43,562 nucleotides of DNA, from the NCBI GenBank assembly GCA_964572745.1, contig CAZNFT010000013.1, positions 1 through 43,562 of the forward strand. The letters are read 5' to 3'. The translations under genes were made by a program, and so were the position numbers. The notes under the pieces are model-generated. The model worked only from the letters and a program-made list of their open reading frames with translations, was not told the origin of the DNA and made no database searches. This document shows, in pieces, positions 19,193 through 27,700 of the stretch (positions are counted from its first letter, which is position 1; the number at the start of each line of letters is the position of its first letter). The DNA comes from M50B103 sp041667565. GTDB lineage: Bacteria > Fidelibacterota > Fidelibacteria > Fidelibacterales > Fidelibacteraceae.

Positions 19193-20665
19193 ATGGAAAC
19201 ACTACAAATTATATTTTTCATTCTCATCTTCTTTGGTATGGCCATAGCTATGTTTACACGTAAACTTCCTGCTTTGCTAGCCTTGCCTATAATGGCATTA
19301 CTAATAGCCATGGTTGGAGGTGTTTCCTTCCAAAATACGCTTAACCTCGTTGTAGGAAAGGGCGTTCTTCGACTGCACTCGGCCTATGTGATCGCTATTT
19401 TTGGTTCTATGCTGTCAGTCTTAATGCAAAAGACAAAGGTGGCTGAAAATTTAATAAAGAAAGGGGCCGAACTTTCCGGGGATAATCCATGGATTATTGC
19501 CGTGGTTATTCTAGTGCTAATTGCCTTATTATTTACTTCATTAGGTGGTTTAGGTGCCATCATTATGGTTGCAACAATTGCTTTACCCATTATGATGTCT
19601 GTTGGTATGGGATCTATGACAGTGATTGGAATTTTCCTTTTTGGCCTTTCAATGGGAGGAATTTTAAATGCGGGAAATTGGGCGCTTTATATTACTGTAT
19701 TGGATCTTGAAGTTGAGCAAATACGCACATTTGCTTTTATTATGTTCGCTATTCTATTTATCACGTCTTTATTCTATATTACCATCCAATTGTATCGTGA
19801 TGGACATAATTTAAAACTTAAAAAAATTATTTTGATTAGTTTAAGCTTTCTGCTGACTATAGGAGGCTTGTTTTTACTTTGGAATATTTTACCATCCTCT
19901 TTTCGTGACGGGGCATCACATATAATCTCATATATTGCTCAAGGGGCAAAGATTCTTATTTTAGCTGCAATATTATTAGCTGTTTTTAACAATATTGTTA
20001 GGGCATTTAGAAAAAAAAACAGCCAAGACCATTTACATTTTTCAGCTTATTTCACCCCCTTAGTTCCATTGTTTTTAATACTTTTATTTAATCTCGATTT
20101 TGTTGCTGCATTTATCTGTGGCTTGATTTATGGCTTTTTGGCAACGTATAAAAAGGCGGCTTTAAATACTCTTGTGCGTTCAATTTTTGAGGGTGGAACG
20201 GTTGCTATGCCAGCAGTTGTACTTATGATGGGCATAGGTATGTTGCTCAATGCAATTATAGGACCGGGTGGCGATATGTCTGCTCTCTATCCTCAAGGAT
20301 GGCCAGTTCTAAATTTACTTAAGCCGCTTATGGCTTCTTTGGTTCCCGCAAATGGTTTTATCTATGTTCTGGTTTTCACCTTAGCAGCTCCATTAGCTCT
20401 TTATAGAGGGCCTTTAAATCCGTGGGGAATGGGTTATGGTATTGCAGCTGTTTTTCTTGCAGCAGGTATGCCCGGTGCTGCAATTATGGGTTTACTTATG
20501 TCGGTTGGCATGGTTCAAGGCATTTCTGACCCAACTAATACTCATAATGTATGGCTTGCTAATGAAATGCAAGTTGATGTCCAAAAAGTACTTTGGAACA
20601 CATTGCCTTATACAGTAGTGATTGCTTTTATTGGCTTAATTATTGCGTCTTTAATGTTTTATTAA
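19193..20665 (+). CDS. Polytopic permease of the ion-transporter (GntP/CitM-like) type
   Basis: This 490-residue inner-membrane protein has about 11-12 hydrophobic segments. ATG 19193 is preferred over an in-frame GTG at 19160 because GAAGGG lies 5 bases before it and the first membrane helix follows at once (METLQIIFFILIFFGMAIAM). The N-terminal half (TRKLPALLALPIMALLIAMVGG; GLGAIIMVATIALPIMMSVG; GNWALYITVL) and the second half (GGTVAMPAVVLMMGIGMLLN; GISDPTNTHNVWLANEM) show the two-fold pseudo-repeat of the IT superfamily (GntP, CitMHS, DcuC-like). It heads the operon and overlaps no gene but is spaced by 17 bases from the next. The cargo is likely a small organic acid or sugar acid, or a product of the neighbouring enzymes. 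The specific family is unsure. Confidence 0.7.
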   Translation: METLQIIFFILIFFGMAIAMFTRKLPALLALPIMALLIAMVGGVSFQNTLNLVVGKGVLRLHSAYVIAIFGSMLSVLMQKTKVAENLIKKGAELSGDNPWIIAVVILVLIALLFTSLGGLGAIIMVATIALPIMMSVGMGSMTVIGIFLFGLSMGGILNAGNWALYITVLDLEVEQIRTFAFIMFAILFITSLFYITIQLYRDGHNLKLKKIILISLSFLLTIGGLFLLWNILPSSFRDGASHIISYIAQGAKILILAAILLAVFNNIVRAFRKKNSQDHLHFSAYFTPLVPLFLILLFNLDFVAAFICGLIYGFLATYKKAALNTLVRSIFEGGTVAMPAVVLMMGIGMLLNAIIGPGGDMSALYPQGWPVLNLLKPLMASLVPANGFIYVLVFTLAAPLALYRGPLNPWGMGYGIAAVFLAAGMPGAAIMGLLMSVGMVQGISDPTNTHNVWLANEMQVDVQKVLWNTLPYTVVIAFIGLIIASLMFY

Positions 20666-20682
20666 ATTGAGTGGGAAGATAC

Positions 20683-22833
20683 ATGAGAAAAATTAAAATT
20701 GGAATTGATGTAGGCGGAACTTTTACACATGCTGTAGCAATTGATATTGCAGATTATTCTTTGTGTGGAAAAACATGTGTCCCCACAACTCATAAAGCTA
20801 AAGAAGGTGTTGCTGCAGGCGTTGTTCAGTCCATGCAAGAATTAATCACAAATACCGGAATTAAACCAGATGAAGTTGTAATGATAGCACACTCCACCAC
20901 ACAGGCTACGAATGCACTGCTTGAAGGTGATGTTGCCTCAGTAGGTATTATACTGCTTGGGAAAGGGTTAGAGGGTTCTATTGCTTACAAACAAATTGCC
21001 AAAGATAAAATTGTTTTGGCTCCCGGGAAATATTTAACAAGTTATACTGAATATATCGATTTAAAAGATGAACTCAGTGAAGCAAAAATTATTAAAACAA
21101 TTGAAGTCCTTAAAGATAAGGGTGCAGATGTGTTGGTTGCCTCTGAAGTTTTTGGAGTTGATGATCCAAAAAATGAGCGCTCTATACTTAAAGTAGCTGC
21201 AAAGATGGGGTTTACCGCTTCATCAGCTTCAGATATATCACAATTATATGGTTTGCGTGTACGGACACGTACCGCAGTGATAAATGCCGCTATGATGCCC
21301 AAAATGCTTGAGACAGCAAATATGACGGAGAAAGCTATTCGAGACAGCGGTATTAAAGCACCATTAATGATTATGCGTTCAGATGGTGGTATCATGGATA
21401 TTACTGAAATGCGTAAGCGACCTATTTTAACAATGCTATCCGGACCGGCCGCTGGAGTAGCGGCGGCTTTAATGTACGCAAAAGTTTCAGATGGAATTTT
21501 TCTTGAGGTTGGAGGTACTTCAACTGATATATCAATTATTAAAAATGGAAAGCCACAGATCAAAAGTGCTCAAATTGGCGGAAATAGATTGTTTTTACGA
21601 GCACTAGATGTCCGAACATTGGGCCTTGCCGGAGGGTCTATTCCTAGAATACATGAAGGTAAAATTATTGATGTTGGACCGCGTTCAGCCCATATTGCCG
21701 ACTTGCATTATCCTTCTTTTGATCAAGACCATGATTTTAAAAATATTGAATTAACTACAATTCAACCTCGTCCTGAGGATCCTAAGGATTATTTATCTAT
21801 TCGACCCATCAAAGGTAAATATGATTTTACGTTGACTCCAACAGAAGCTTCTCACTTTTTGGAATTATCTGGTGAAGCCAATAAGGATACAATCAATAAA
21901 GTTGCAATATCTACATGCTTTCATTCTGTTGCTGAAAAATTAAAGCTTAAACCTAAACGCCTAGCTGAGAAAATTCTTGAAATCACCTCAAACAAGATAA
22001 AGCCTACGATTAAACAACTCAGCCGTGAATACAAATTAGATCCTGATATTATTCAATTCGTAGGCGGTGGAGGTGGCGCTCCGGCCATTGTGCCCGCAGC
22101 CGCCAAGAACATGAATTTCCCATTTATGATTGCAAATAATACAGACGTCATTTCTGCTATTGGTGCTGCCTTGGGGATTATTCGTGATACCCTTGAAAAA
22201 ACAGTAATGAATCCAAGTACAGATGATATCATTGCCTTACGCCAAGAAGCAGTCAACTCGGTACAAGCTATGGGTGCTGATCCCGATACGATTGAAGCAT
22301 CTGTAGAAGTTGATGCTAAAAATAATCGAATTATCGCGACGGCTACAGGTTCAAATGAAATGAGGACAAAAGACCCGAAGATTAAAAATGCCTCAAAAGA
22401 ACATGTTTTCGACACTGCGGCAAAATCATTGAAAACCGATGCAAACAAGTGTGTAAGCCTTTTAGAAGCAGATGGACTGTATCTTATCGCTTTCACCGAA
22501 TTTAAAAAGCGTTTATTTTTAAAATCTCCAAAAGAAAAGCTCAATATTAGAGTCTTAGATAAAGAAGCGGTTATTAAGCTCCAGCTCAGTGATGTATATG
22601 TGAAATCATGTACAGCACAAGAAGCTAAATCAACATTATTAGCTATCATTGAAGAACTTACTTCCTATGGTGATGCGGGCGCTTTATTGCCGGGTATTTT
22701 TATACTCATTGCCGGAAAGATTGTTGATATGACAGGTCTAATAGATGAAAATCAATTATTAGCATTATTAGATATTGAATTACAGCATACAAGAGAAGAT
22801 CAACATCTTGCAATCATTGGAGTTAGAAAATGA
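20683..22833 (+). CDS. HyuA-like hydantoinase/oxoprolinase-family ATPase
   Basis: This 716-residue cytoplasmic protein starts best at ATG 20683 (GTGGGAAG upstream, clean MRKIKIGIDVGGTFT). An in-frame GTG at 20671 would add four residues. Residues 3-190 match Hydant_A_N (GIDVGGTFTHAVAI; AHSTTQATNALLEGD). Residues about 195-490 match hydantoinase A (TRTAVINAAMMPKM; MRSDGGIMD; TMLSGPAAGVAAAL; EVGGTSTDISI; FVGGGGGAPAIVPAAA). The final 220 residues are a less conserved tail. The family uses ATP to open cyclic amides (5-oxoproline, hydantoins), or to carboxylate acetone-type substrates, and normally needs a HyuB subunit. No HyuB is encoded here. It ends in a 4-base overlap (ATGA) with the next gene. 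The substrate in this sugar-related operon is unknown. Confidence 0.83.
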   Translation: MRKIKIGIDVGGTFTHAVAIDIADYSLCGKTCVPTTHKAKEGVAAGVVQSMQELITNTGIKPDEVVMIAHSTTQATNALLEGDVASVGIILLGKGLEGSIAYKQIAKDKIVLAPGKYLTSYTEYIDLKDELSEAKIIKTIEVLKDKGADVLVASEVFGVDDPKNERSILKVAAKMGFTASSASDISQLYGLRVRTRTAVINAAMMPKMLETANMTEKAIRDSGIKAPLMIMRSDGGIMDITEMRKRPILTMLSGPAAGVAAALMYAKVSDGIFLEVGGTSTDISIIKNGKPQIKSAQIGGNRLFLRALDVRTLGLAGGSIPRIHEGKIIDVGPRSAHIADLHYPSFDQDHDFKNIELTTIQPRPEDPKDYLSIRPIKGKYDFTLTPTEASHFLELSGEANKDTINKVAISTCFHSVAEKLKLKPKRLAEKILEITSNKIKPTIKQLSREYKLDPDIIQFVGGGGGAPAIVPAAAKNMNFPFMIANNTDVISAIGAALGIIRDTLEKTVMNPSTDDIIALRQEAVNSVQAMGADPDTIEASVEVDAKNNRIIATATGSNEMRTKDPKIKNASKEHVFDTAAKSLKTDANKCVSLLEADGLYLIAFTEFKKRLFLKSPKEKLNIRVLDKEAVIKLQLSDVYVKSCTAQEAKSTLLAIIEELTSYGDAGALLPGIFILIAGKIVDMTGLIDENQLLALLDIELQHTREDQHLAIIGVRK

Positions 22834-24326
22834 TTGAATCACAACGTGCCTATAGTTTGGATGCATTGCGCGGAACAGCTATATTATTAATGGTACTCTC
22901 CGGTATCCTTCCCTATACGCTTCCCCATTGGATGTTCCATGCGCAAGTACCTCCCGGTCAGGGATTTAATCCCCTTTTACCGGGTATTACTTGGGTTGAT
23001 CTGGTTTTTCCATTCTTTCTATTTGTTTTGGGTGCCGCAATGCCTTTCGCTCTTGAAAGAAAATTTAAAGCTGCTAAACCAATTTTATCTGTTTCAAGTC
23101 ATATCATAGAAAGAACTATACTATTAGTTTTTTTTGCAATTTTTGTTCAACATATTCGTCCATATAATTTGGGAGAAAACATCTGGGCTACCGGAAGTTC
23201 TTTAATTCCTTGGTTACTCGCCATTGTAGGTTTTGTTATATTATTTTTGATTTATCTCAGGGCACCTAAAGCCTGGCCCGTCTGGTTAAAAGTGTTTATA
23301 AAGGTTCTTGGTTGGGTGGGCGGATTAAGCTTTCTACTATTTATGAAATATCCGGATGGATCAGGGTTTAAATTTGAACGCATGGATATTATTATCATGT
23401 TATTGGCAAATATGGTTTTCTTTGGATCCATTATATATTGCTTATCTCGTAATAATCCAATGGCAAGATTAGCCGTAATGGCTGTGTTTATTGGTATGCG
23501 CTTAGTTCATATGCAATGGGATATTTCGCTTGCAATAGGTGGTCAAGAAGCCCTAAAAAGCATTCCTTATGTTCAGCATCTGTTTCATGGTGTTAATTAT
23601 TCTTGGTTAGATAAAATATGGGATTATTCACCTGTAAAATGGCTGTATAATTTTTCATGGTTAAAGTATTTGCTGATTGTTTTACCGGGGACAATTGCCG
23701 GTGATAGCATTAAAGCATGGTTAAATACATCAAAAAATAATAAAAATACATCCAACTCAGGCAAATTAATAATTATATCAATACAGTCTATCGCTATTGT
23801 TATTGTCTCACTTGTAGGTTTATATACTCGACATCTTTTTATTAGCTCTATCATAATTATCCTTTTATGTGTTATGTCATGGTTATTATTACGAAAACCC
23901 GGTAATAAGGATGAAATACTTCTAAAAAACCTTATTGTTTGGGGCTCTATGTGGGTGATTCTTGGCTTAGTTTTTGAACCTTTTGGTGGTGGAATAAAAA
24001 AAGATAATTCAACGCTTTCTTATTACTTTCTTACATCTGGATTGGCCTACTATATGCTTGTTTTCTTTACAATTATGATTGATATTTTTAAGAAAAAAAA
24101 CATATTCAAGATTTTAATACAAAATGGTCAAAATCCTATGATTGCCTATGTTGGAATGATGAATCTATTAGTTCCGCTACTTTATATATCCTTTATTTTC
24201 CCGTGGTTAAAAAATATTAGCATGCCATATCCTTGGCTTGGATTTCTACTTGCATGTGTACAAACCCTCGGATTAGCGTTTATTGTAGGGTTTTTTACAC
24301 GTAATAAACTCTTCTGGAGAACATAA
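22830..24326 (+). CDS. DUF5009/HGSNAT-like membrane acyltransferase
   Basis: This is a 498-residue membrane protein with about ten or more hydrophobic helices. The N-terminus SLDALRGTAILLMVLSGI and the segment GITWVDLVFPFFLFVLGAAMPFAL match the catalytic family of heparan-alpha-glucosaminide N-acetyltransferase (DUF5009/DUF1624). That family moves an acetyl group from cytosolic acetyl-CoA across the membrane onto a terminal glucosamine. A His occurs early (PHWMFHAQ), but I cannot confirm it as the catalytic one. Translational coupling on both sides and the NanE gene next door support an amino-sugar role: acetylating non-acetylated GlcN ends so that downstream hydrolases or phosphorylases accept them. 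This is inference from family and neighbours. Confidence 0.75.
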   Translation: MIESQRAYSLDALRGTAILLMVLSGILPYTLPHWMFHAQVPPGQGFNPLLPGITWVDLVFPFFLFVLGAAMPFALERKFKAAKPILSVSSHIIERTILLVFFAIFVQHIRPYNLGENIWATGSSLIPWLLAIVGFVILFLIYLRAPKAWPVWLKVFIKVLGWVGGLSFLLFMKYPDGSGFKFERMDIIIMLLANMVFFGSIIYCLSRNNPMARLAVMAVFIGMRLVHMQWDISLAIGGQEALKSIPYVQHLFHGVNYSWLDKIWDYSPVKWLYNFSWLKYLLIVLPGTIAGDSIKAWLNTSKNNKNTSNSGKLIIISIQSIAIVIVSLVGLYTRHLFISSIIIILLCVMSWLLLRKPGNKDEILLKNLIVWGSMWVILGLVFEPFGGGIKKDNSTLSYYFLTSGLAYYMLVFFTIMIDIFKKKNIFKILIQNGQNPMIAYVGMMNLLVPLLYISFIFPWLKNISMPYPWLGFLLACVQTLGLAFIVGFFTRNKLFWRT

Positions 24327-25024
24327 TGACAAAAAATGCATTTTTTAAACAAATATATAAAGCTTTAATTGTATCAACACAAGCTGAGGGTAACGATCCT
24401 TTTAATACTCCGGATGGAGTTAGTTTGTTTGCCAGAGCAGCAGAAATGGGTGGAGCATCAGCTATTCGTTCTTGTGGAATTAAAAAAACCGAACATATTA
24501 TTCAACATATTGCCCTACCTGTCATTGGTTTGACAAAAGCAGAATACGACGATGGATGTGTTAAAATTACCCGTTCAGCAGAAGATGTAGAAAAACTTTT
24601 TGAGATCGGGTGTTCCATGGTAGCTATTGACGGGACTTTACGTTTATGGGAGGGATTGAGCGGCCCGGAATTTATTGCAAGAATGAAAAACAAGACAAAT
24701 AAGCTTATTATGGCAGATATTTCAACATTAGAGGATGCAATGGCCTGCGAGAAAGCCGGAGCAGATTGCGTGTCAACAACTTTGAGTGCTTATACGCCGG
24801 AAACCAAACATCGAAATAACGGGCAACCGGATTTTGAGCTGATCAAAGAACTATCATCTAAAATAAGCATTCCAATCATAGCTGAGGGCAGGATTTCACG
24901 ACCTGAGCATGCCACTAAAGCCATACAATGTGGAGCCTATGCAGTTGTTGCGGGAACCGTTATAACTCGACCCAGGATTGTCACATCCTGGTATGTAAAT
25001 GCTTTAAAGGAGTACGATGTATAA
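24326..25024 (+). CDS. nanE: NanE-type N-acylglucosamine-6-phosphate 2-epimerase
   Basis: This 232-residue cytoplasmic TIM-barrel enzyme interconverts ManNAc-6-phosphate and GlcNAc-6-phosphate. Family features are LIVSTQAEGNDPFNTPD at residues 12-28 (relatives have VSCQA), the central EKLFEIGCSMVAIDGT, LIMADISTLEDAMACEKAGAD, the strand with VSTTLSAYTPE, and the phosphate-binding IIAEGRISRPEHATKAIQCGAYAVVAGTVITRP near the end. Length is normal for NanE. It overlaps the previous stop by 1 base and the next start by 8 bases. It points to ManNAc or GlcNAc in the substrate. No NanA lyase or NanK kinase is encoded here, so this is not a complete sialate pathway. Confidence 0.9.
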   Translation: MTKNAFFKQIYKALIVSTQAEGNDPFNTPDGVSLFARAAEMGGASAIRSCGIKKTEHIIQHIALPVIGLTKAEYDDGCVKITRSAEDVEKLFEIGCSMVAIDGTLRLWEGLSGPEFIARMKNKTNKLIMADISTLEDAMACEKAGADCVSTTLSAYTPETKHRNNGQPDFELIKELSSKISIPIIAEGRISRPEHATKAIQCGAYAVVAGTVITRPRIVTSWYVNALKEYDV

Positions 25025-26264
25025 GCTTATTAAAACAGATGTAGCTATTGTGGGAGCCGGAATTTCGGGTATATGTGCGGCAATTGCTACGGCGCGCGAG
25101 GGTGTTGATGTGGTTTTGATTGAATCATTTCCCTATGTTGGTGGCATGGCAACCGGTGGCATGGTATCGCCATTTATGAAACACGATGTAAATGGAAACT
25201 ATTTAGTTGAAGGCATATTTCTTGAATTAAAAGATAGAATGCGCAAACAAAAGGGTATGATAGATAATGGATTTTCTGCTGATATATTTAAAAACATAGC
25301 TTCTGATATGTTATCAGAAGCCGGAGTTAAAGTTCGTTTAAATTCAAGCTTAATAGATGTTCAAAGAGAGAGTAATTATATAACTAGCTTGGAAGTTAAA
25401 AAGGATAATACAAGCATCCATATTCATGCTAAACAATTTATTGATACCAGTGGTGATGCAATTTTAAGCTATTTAGCCAAAGCTCCTGTTGAACTTTCCA
25501 AAGAACAACAGGCCATGACCCTGTTTTTTAAAATGAAAAATATCAATCTTGAGAAAGCAATAAAATATGTTAAAAAGAATCCGGATGATTTCTTCCCCTG
25601 GTCAACTAAAGAATTCGATCCACAGCATATTGCATCTGTTGCGGGTTACTTTTCATTTATTAAAAGGGCGAAAGCACAAGATGCTATGTCGAAGGCAGTT
25701 CAATATATCTTTTTTTGTACCTTGCCAGAATTGGGAACAGCATCATTTAATTGCGTGAACCTGCTAGGCTATGATGGTACAAATAAAAAAGATATTGAAG
25801 CTGCGATGCGTGAAGCTAAAGTTCAAATAAATGATTTACTTAAAGTCTTAAAAACTATTCCAGGTTTCGAGAAAGCTGAGCTGGATAAAACAGCTGATCG
25901 AGTAGGCGTTCGTGAGACTCGTCGAGTGCTTGGGGATTATGTCATGAGTGCCGAGGATATCAGACTATGTCGAAAATTTGACGATGCAATTGCAAAAGCC
26001 TGTTACGGAATTGATATTCATGGACAAAAAGAAGATGAAAGCCTTATGGAAGAATTGCCGGAGGGTGAATATTATGAAATACCTAAACGCACACTTTTTG
26101 TAAAAGAAATAGATAATCTCCAAGCCGCAGGGCGCTGTATTTCCTCAACGCGCGAGGGACAGGCGGCACTAAGAATTATGCCAACATGTGCAGCAACAGG
26201 CGAAGCAGCCGGTATGATTGCTGCAAGAGCTATTAAAGATAATAAAACAATACGAAAAATATGA
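25017..26264 (+). CDS. FAD-dependent oxidoreductase (PF12831-type)
   Basis: This is a 415-residue soluble flavoprotein. The dinucleotide fold VAIVGAGISGICAAIATARE with VVLIES lies at residues about 8-38, followed by the FAD-family YVGGMATGGMVSPF. The second nucleotide motif near the C-terminus (LQAAGRCISSTREGQAALRIMPTCAATGEAAGMIAARAI) is typical of the FAD_oxidored family. A middle motif, DRVGVRETRRVLGDYVMSAED, also fits. These enzymes are common in sugar and glycan loci of this superphylum, usually with unknown substrate. One possibility is oxidation of a sugar or sugar acid made in the pathway. It overlaps its neighbours by 8 and 4 bases, so it is firmly part of the operon. Confidence 0.82.
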   Translation: MYKLIKTDVAIVGAGISGICAAIATAREGVDVVLIESFPYVGGMATGGMVSPFMKHDVNGNYLVEGIFLELKDRMRKQKGMIDNGFSADIFKNIASDMLSEAGVKVRLNSSLIDVQRESNYITSLEVKKDNTSIHIHAKQFIDTSGDAILSYLAKAPVELSKEQQAMTLFFKMKNINLEKAIKYVKKNPDDFFPWSTKEFDPQHIASVAGYFSFIKRAKAQDAMSKAVQYIFFCTLPELGTASFNCVNLLGYDGTNKKDIEAAMREAKVQINDLLKVLKTIPGFEKAELDKTADRVGVRETRRVLGDYVMSAEDIRLCRKFDDAIAKACYGIDIHGQKEDESLMEELPEGEYYEIPKRTLFVKEIDNLQAAGRCISSTREGQAALRIMPTCAATGEAAGMIAARAIKDNKTIRKI

Positions 26265-27700
26265 ATCCATTAATTAAAGTTAATAATCCTCCAAAAATTA
26301 TTTTTGGCACCGATGGTTGGAGAGGCATTATGGGTAAAGATTTTAATGAAGATACCGCCTGTCTTGTTGCTGATGCTTTTGGTCATTATTTATTGACTAA
26401 AGATAAAAAACCGAGCTGTATTATTGGCTATGATGGACGCAGGAAATCTGAGGATCATGCAATAGCATTCAGTTTGGTCTTAAAAGGATTGGGTATTGAT
26501 TCGCAGGTATGTTCAAAAATTGTTGCAACACCTATGATATCTTATCTTTGTTCTTGGTTTAATTATACCGCCGGTGTGATGATCACCGCATCGCATAATC
26601 CACCTGAATATAATGGGGTAAAGTTTAAAGCCAATTATGGTGGTCCTTTTATGACTGAAGAAACAAAGAAAGTAGAAGACATGATATCGGATACTTATTT
26701 TTGTGCACGCATTTCTACGCAGAGCGATGAACTTTGGCCATATCACCAAGCGATAAAAAGTCAAATCGATTTCGAAGCAATATATGCAGCAGATATCATT
26801 CCATTGATAGATTCCATGGCTGGTGCCGGCCAAACTTTCATTAGTGATTATTTGCTTGATAAGGGTATTCCTGCTGAAACCATATTTGGAGAAGCCACAA
26901 GTGATTTTTCAGGCCGCGCTGCCGAGCCCATAGAAAAGAATTTGAAACCGCTGGCTGATGCTTTGAAAAAAAGAAGTGATTTTTGTTGTGGATTTGCCAC
27001 TGATGGTGATGCTGACCGTTTGGGTGTAATGATGGAAAACGGTGAATGGTTAAGTGCTCAGGAAACGATTTTGTACCTTACAGATTATGTTATCAATGTC
27101 AGGAAAGAAAAAGGCTGTATCATTAAAACCTCATCTGTCACGGATAAAGTAAATTTATTAGCTTCAGATGAACATCCACTATTTGAAGTTCAAGTTGGTT
27201 TTAAATACATTTGTGAACAAATGCTTAAGACTTGGGCAGCTATAGCTTGTGAAGAAAGTGGTGGATTTGGGTATAGTTTGCATATTCCTGAAAGGGATGG
27301 AATTTTTTCAGCTTTACTTTTTCTTGAAATGTTAGCTAAGTCGGGACATAAAAAACTGTCGGATTTTGTCAACGAGAAGCGTGTGGAGTTCGGGGACATA
27401 TACTATAAGCGAATTGATCATATCTTAGAAGGGGCTGATAGGGTAAGCATTTTACCCAAGCTTTACGAAAAGAAATTATCTACCTTTGCGGGTATAAAGA
27501 TCCTTGATATCGAAGCTTTTAACAGCAGTCGGGGTATTATTAACGGATTAAAATTCAGATTAGACGGAACATGCAGGTGGCTGCTTTTAAGAGCATCAGA
27601 AACAGAACCTTTAATGCGTGTTTATGCAGAAGGCCAAAGTAATAAAGAAGTCGACCTTTTCCTTAAAGAAGGAATTAGCTTGATATCGGAGATTAGATGA
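26261..27700 (+). CDS. Phosphohexomutase (phosphoglucomutase/phosphomannomutase family)
   Basis: This 479-residue alpha-D-phosphohexomutase would interconvert sugar 1- and 6-phosphates in the cytoplasm. All four domain markers are present: IIFGTDGWRGIMG at residues about 13-25, the phosphoserine loop TASHNPPEYNG (Ser111), the magnesium loop TDGDADRLG, the sugar-binding CEESGGFGY, and the C-terminal phosphate loop RASETEPLMRVYAEG. The normal family length supports an active enzyme. It is well placed to convert the sugar-1-phosphate released by the GH94-type phosphorylase four genes downstream into the 6-phosphate for glycolysis or NanE-linked steps. It overlaps both neighbours by 4 bases (ATGA). 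The sugar (Glc, Man or GlcNAc) cannot be decided. Confidence 0.92.
   Translation: MNPLIKVNNPPKIIFGTDGWRGIMGKDFNEDTACLVADAFGHYLLTKDKKPSCIIGYDGRRKSEDHAIAFSLVLKGLGIDSQVCSKIVATPMISYLCSWFNYTAGVMITASHNPPEYNGVKFKANYGGPFMTEETKKVEDMISDTYFCARISTQSDELWPYHQAIKSQIDFEAIYAADIIPLIDSMAGAGQTFISDYLLDKGIPAETIFGEATSDFSGRAAEPIEKNLKPLADALKKRSDFCCGFATDGDADRLGVMMENGEWLSAQETILYLTDYVINVRKEKGCIIKTSSVTDKVNLLASDEHPLFEVQVGFKYICEQMLKTWAAIACEESGGFGYSLHIPERDGIFSALLFLEMLAKSGHKKLSDFVNEKRVEFGDIYYKRIDHILEGADRVSILPKLYEKKLSTFAGIKILDIEAFNSSRGIINGLKFRLDGTCRWLLLRASETEPLMRVYAEGQSNKEVDLFLKEGISLISEIR

Noticed and set aside
21042..21563. 173-residue open frame on the minus strand inside the HyuA-like gene
   Set aside because: It lies fully antisense to a well-supported gene, has no ribosome binding site and shows only composition typical of a shadow frame.
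22053..22649. 198-residue open frame on the minus strand inside the HyuA-like gene
   Set aside because: Antisense to a conserved coding region (GGGGGAPAIVP). No family features were seen.
20683..24326. Complete sialic acid (nan) catabolic cluster
   Set aside because: Only NanE is present. NanA, NanK, NagA, NagB and a sialidase were not found in the window.
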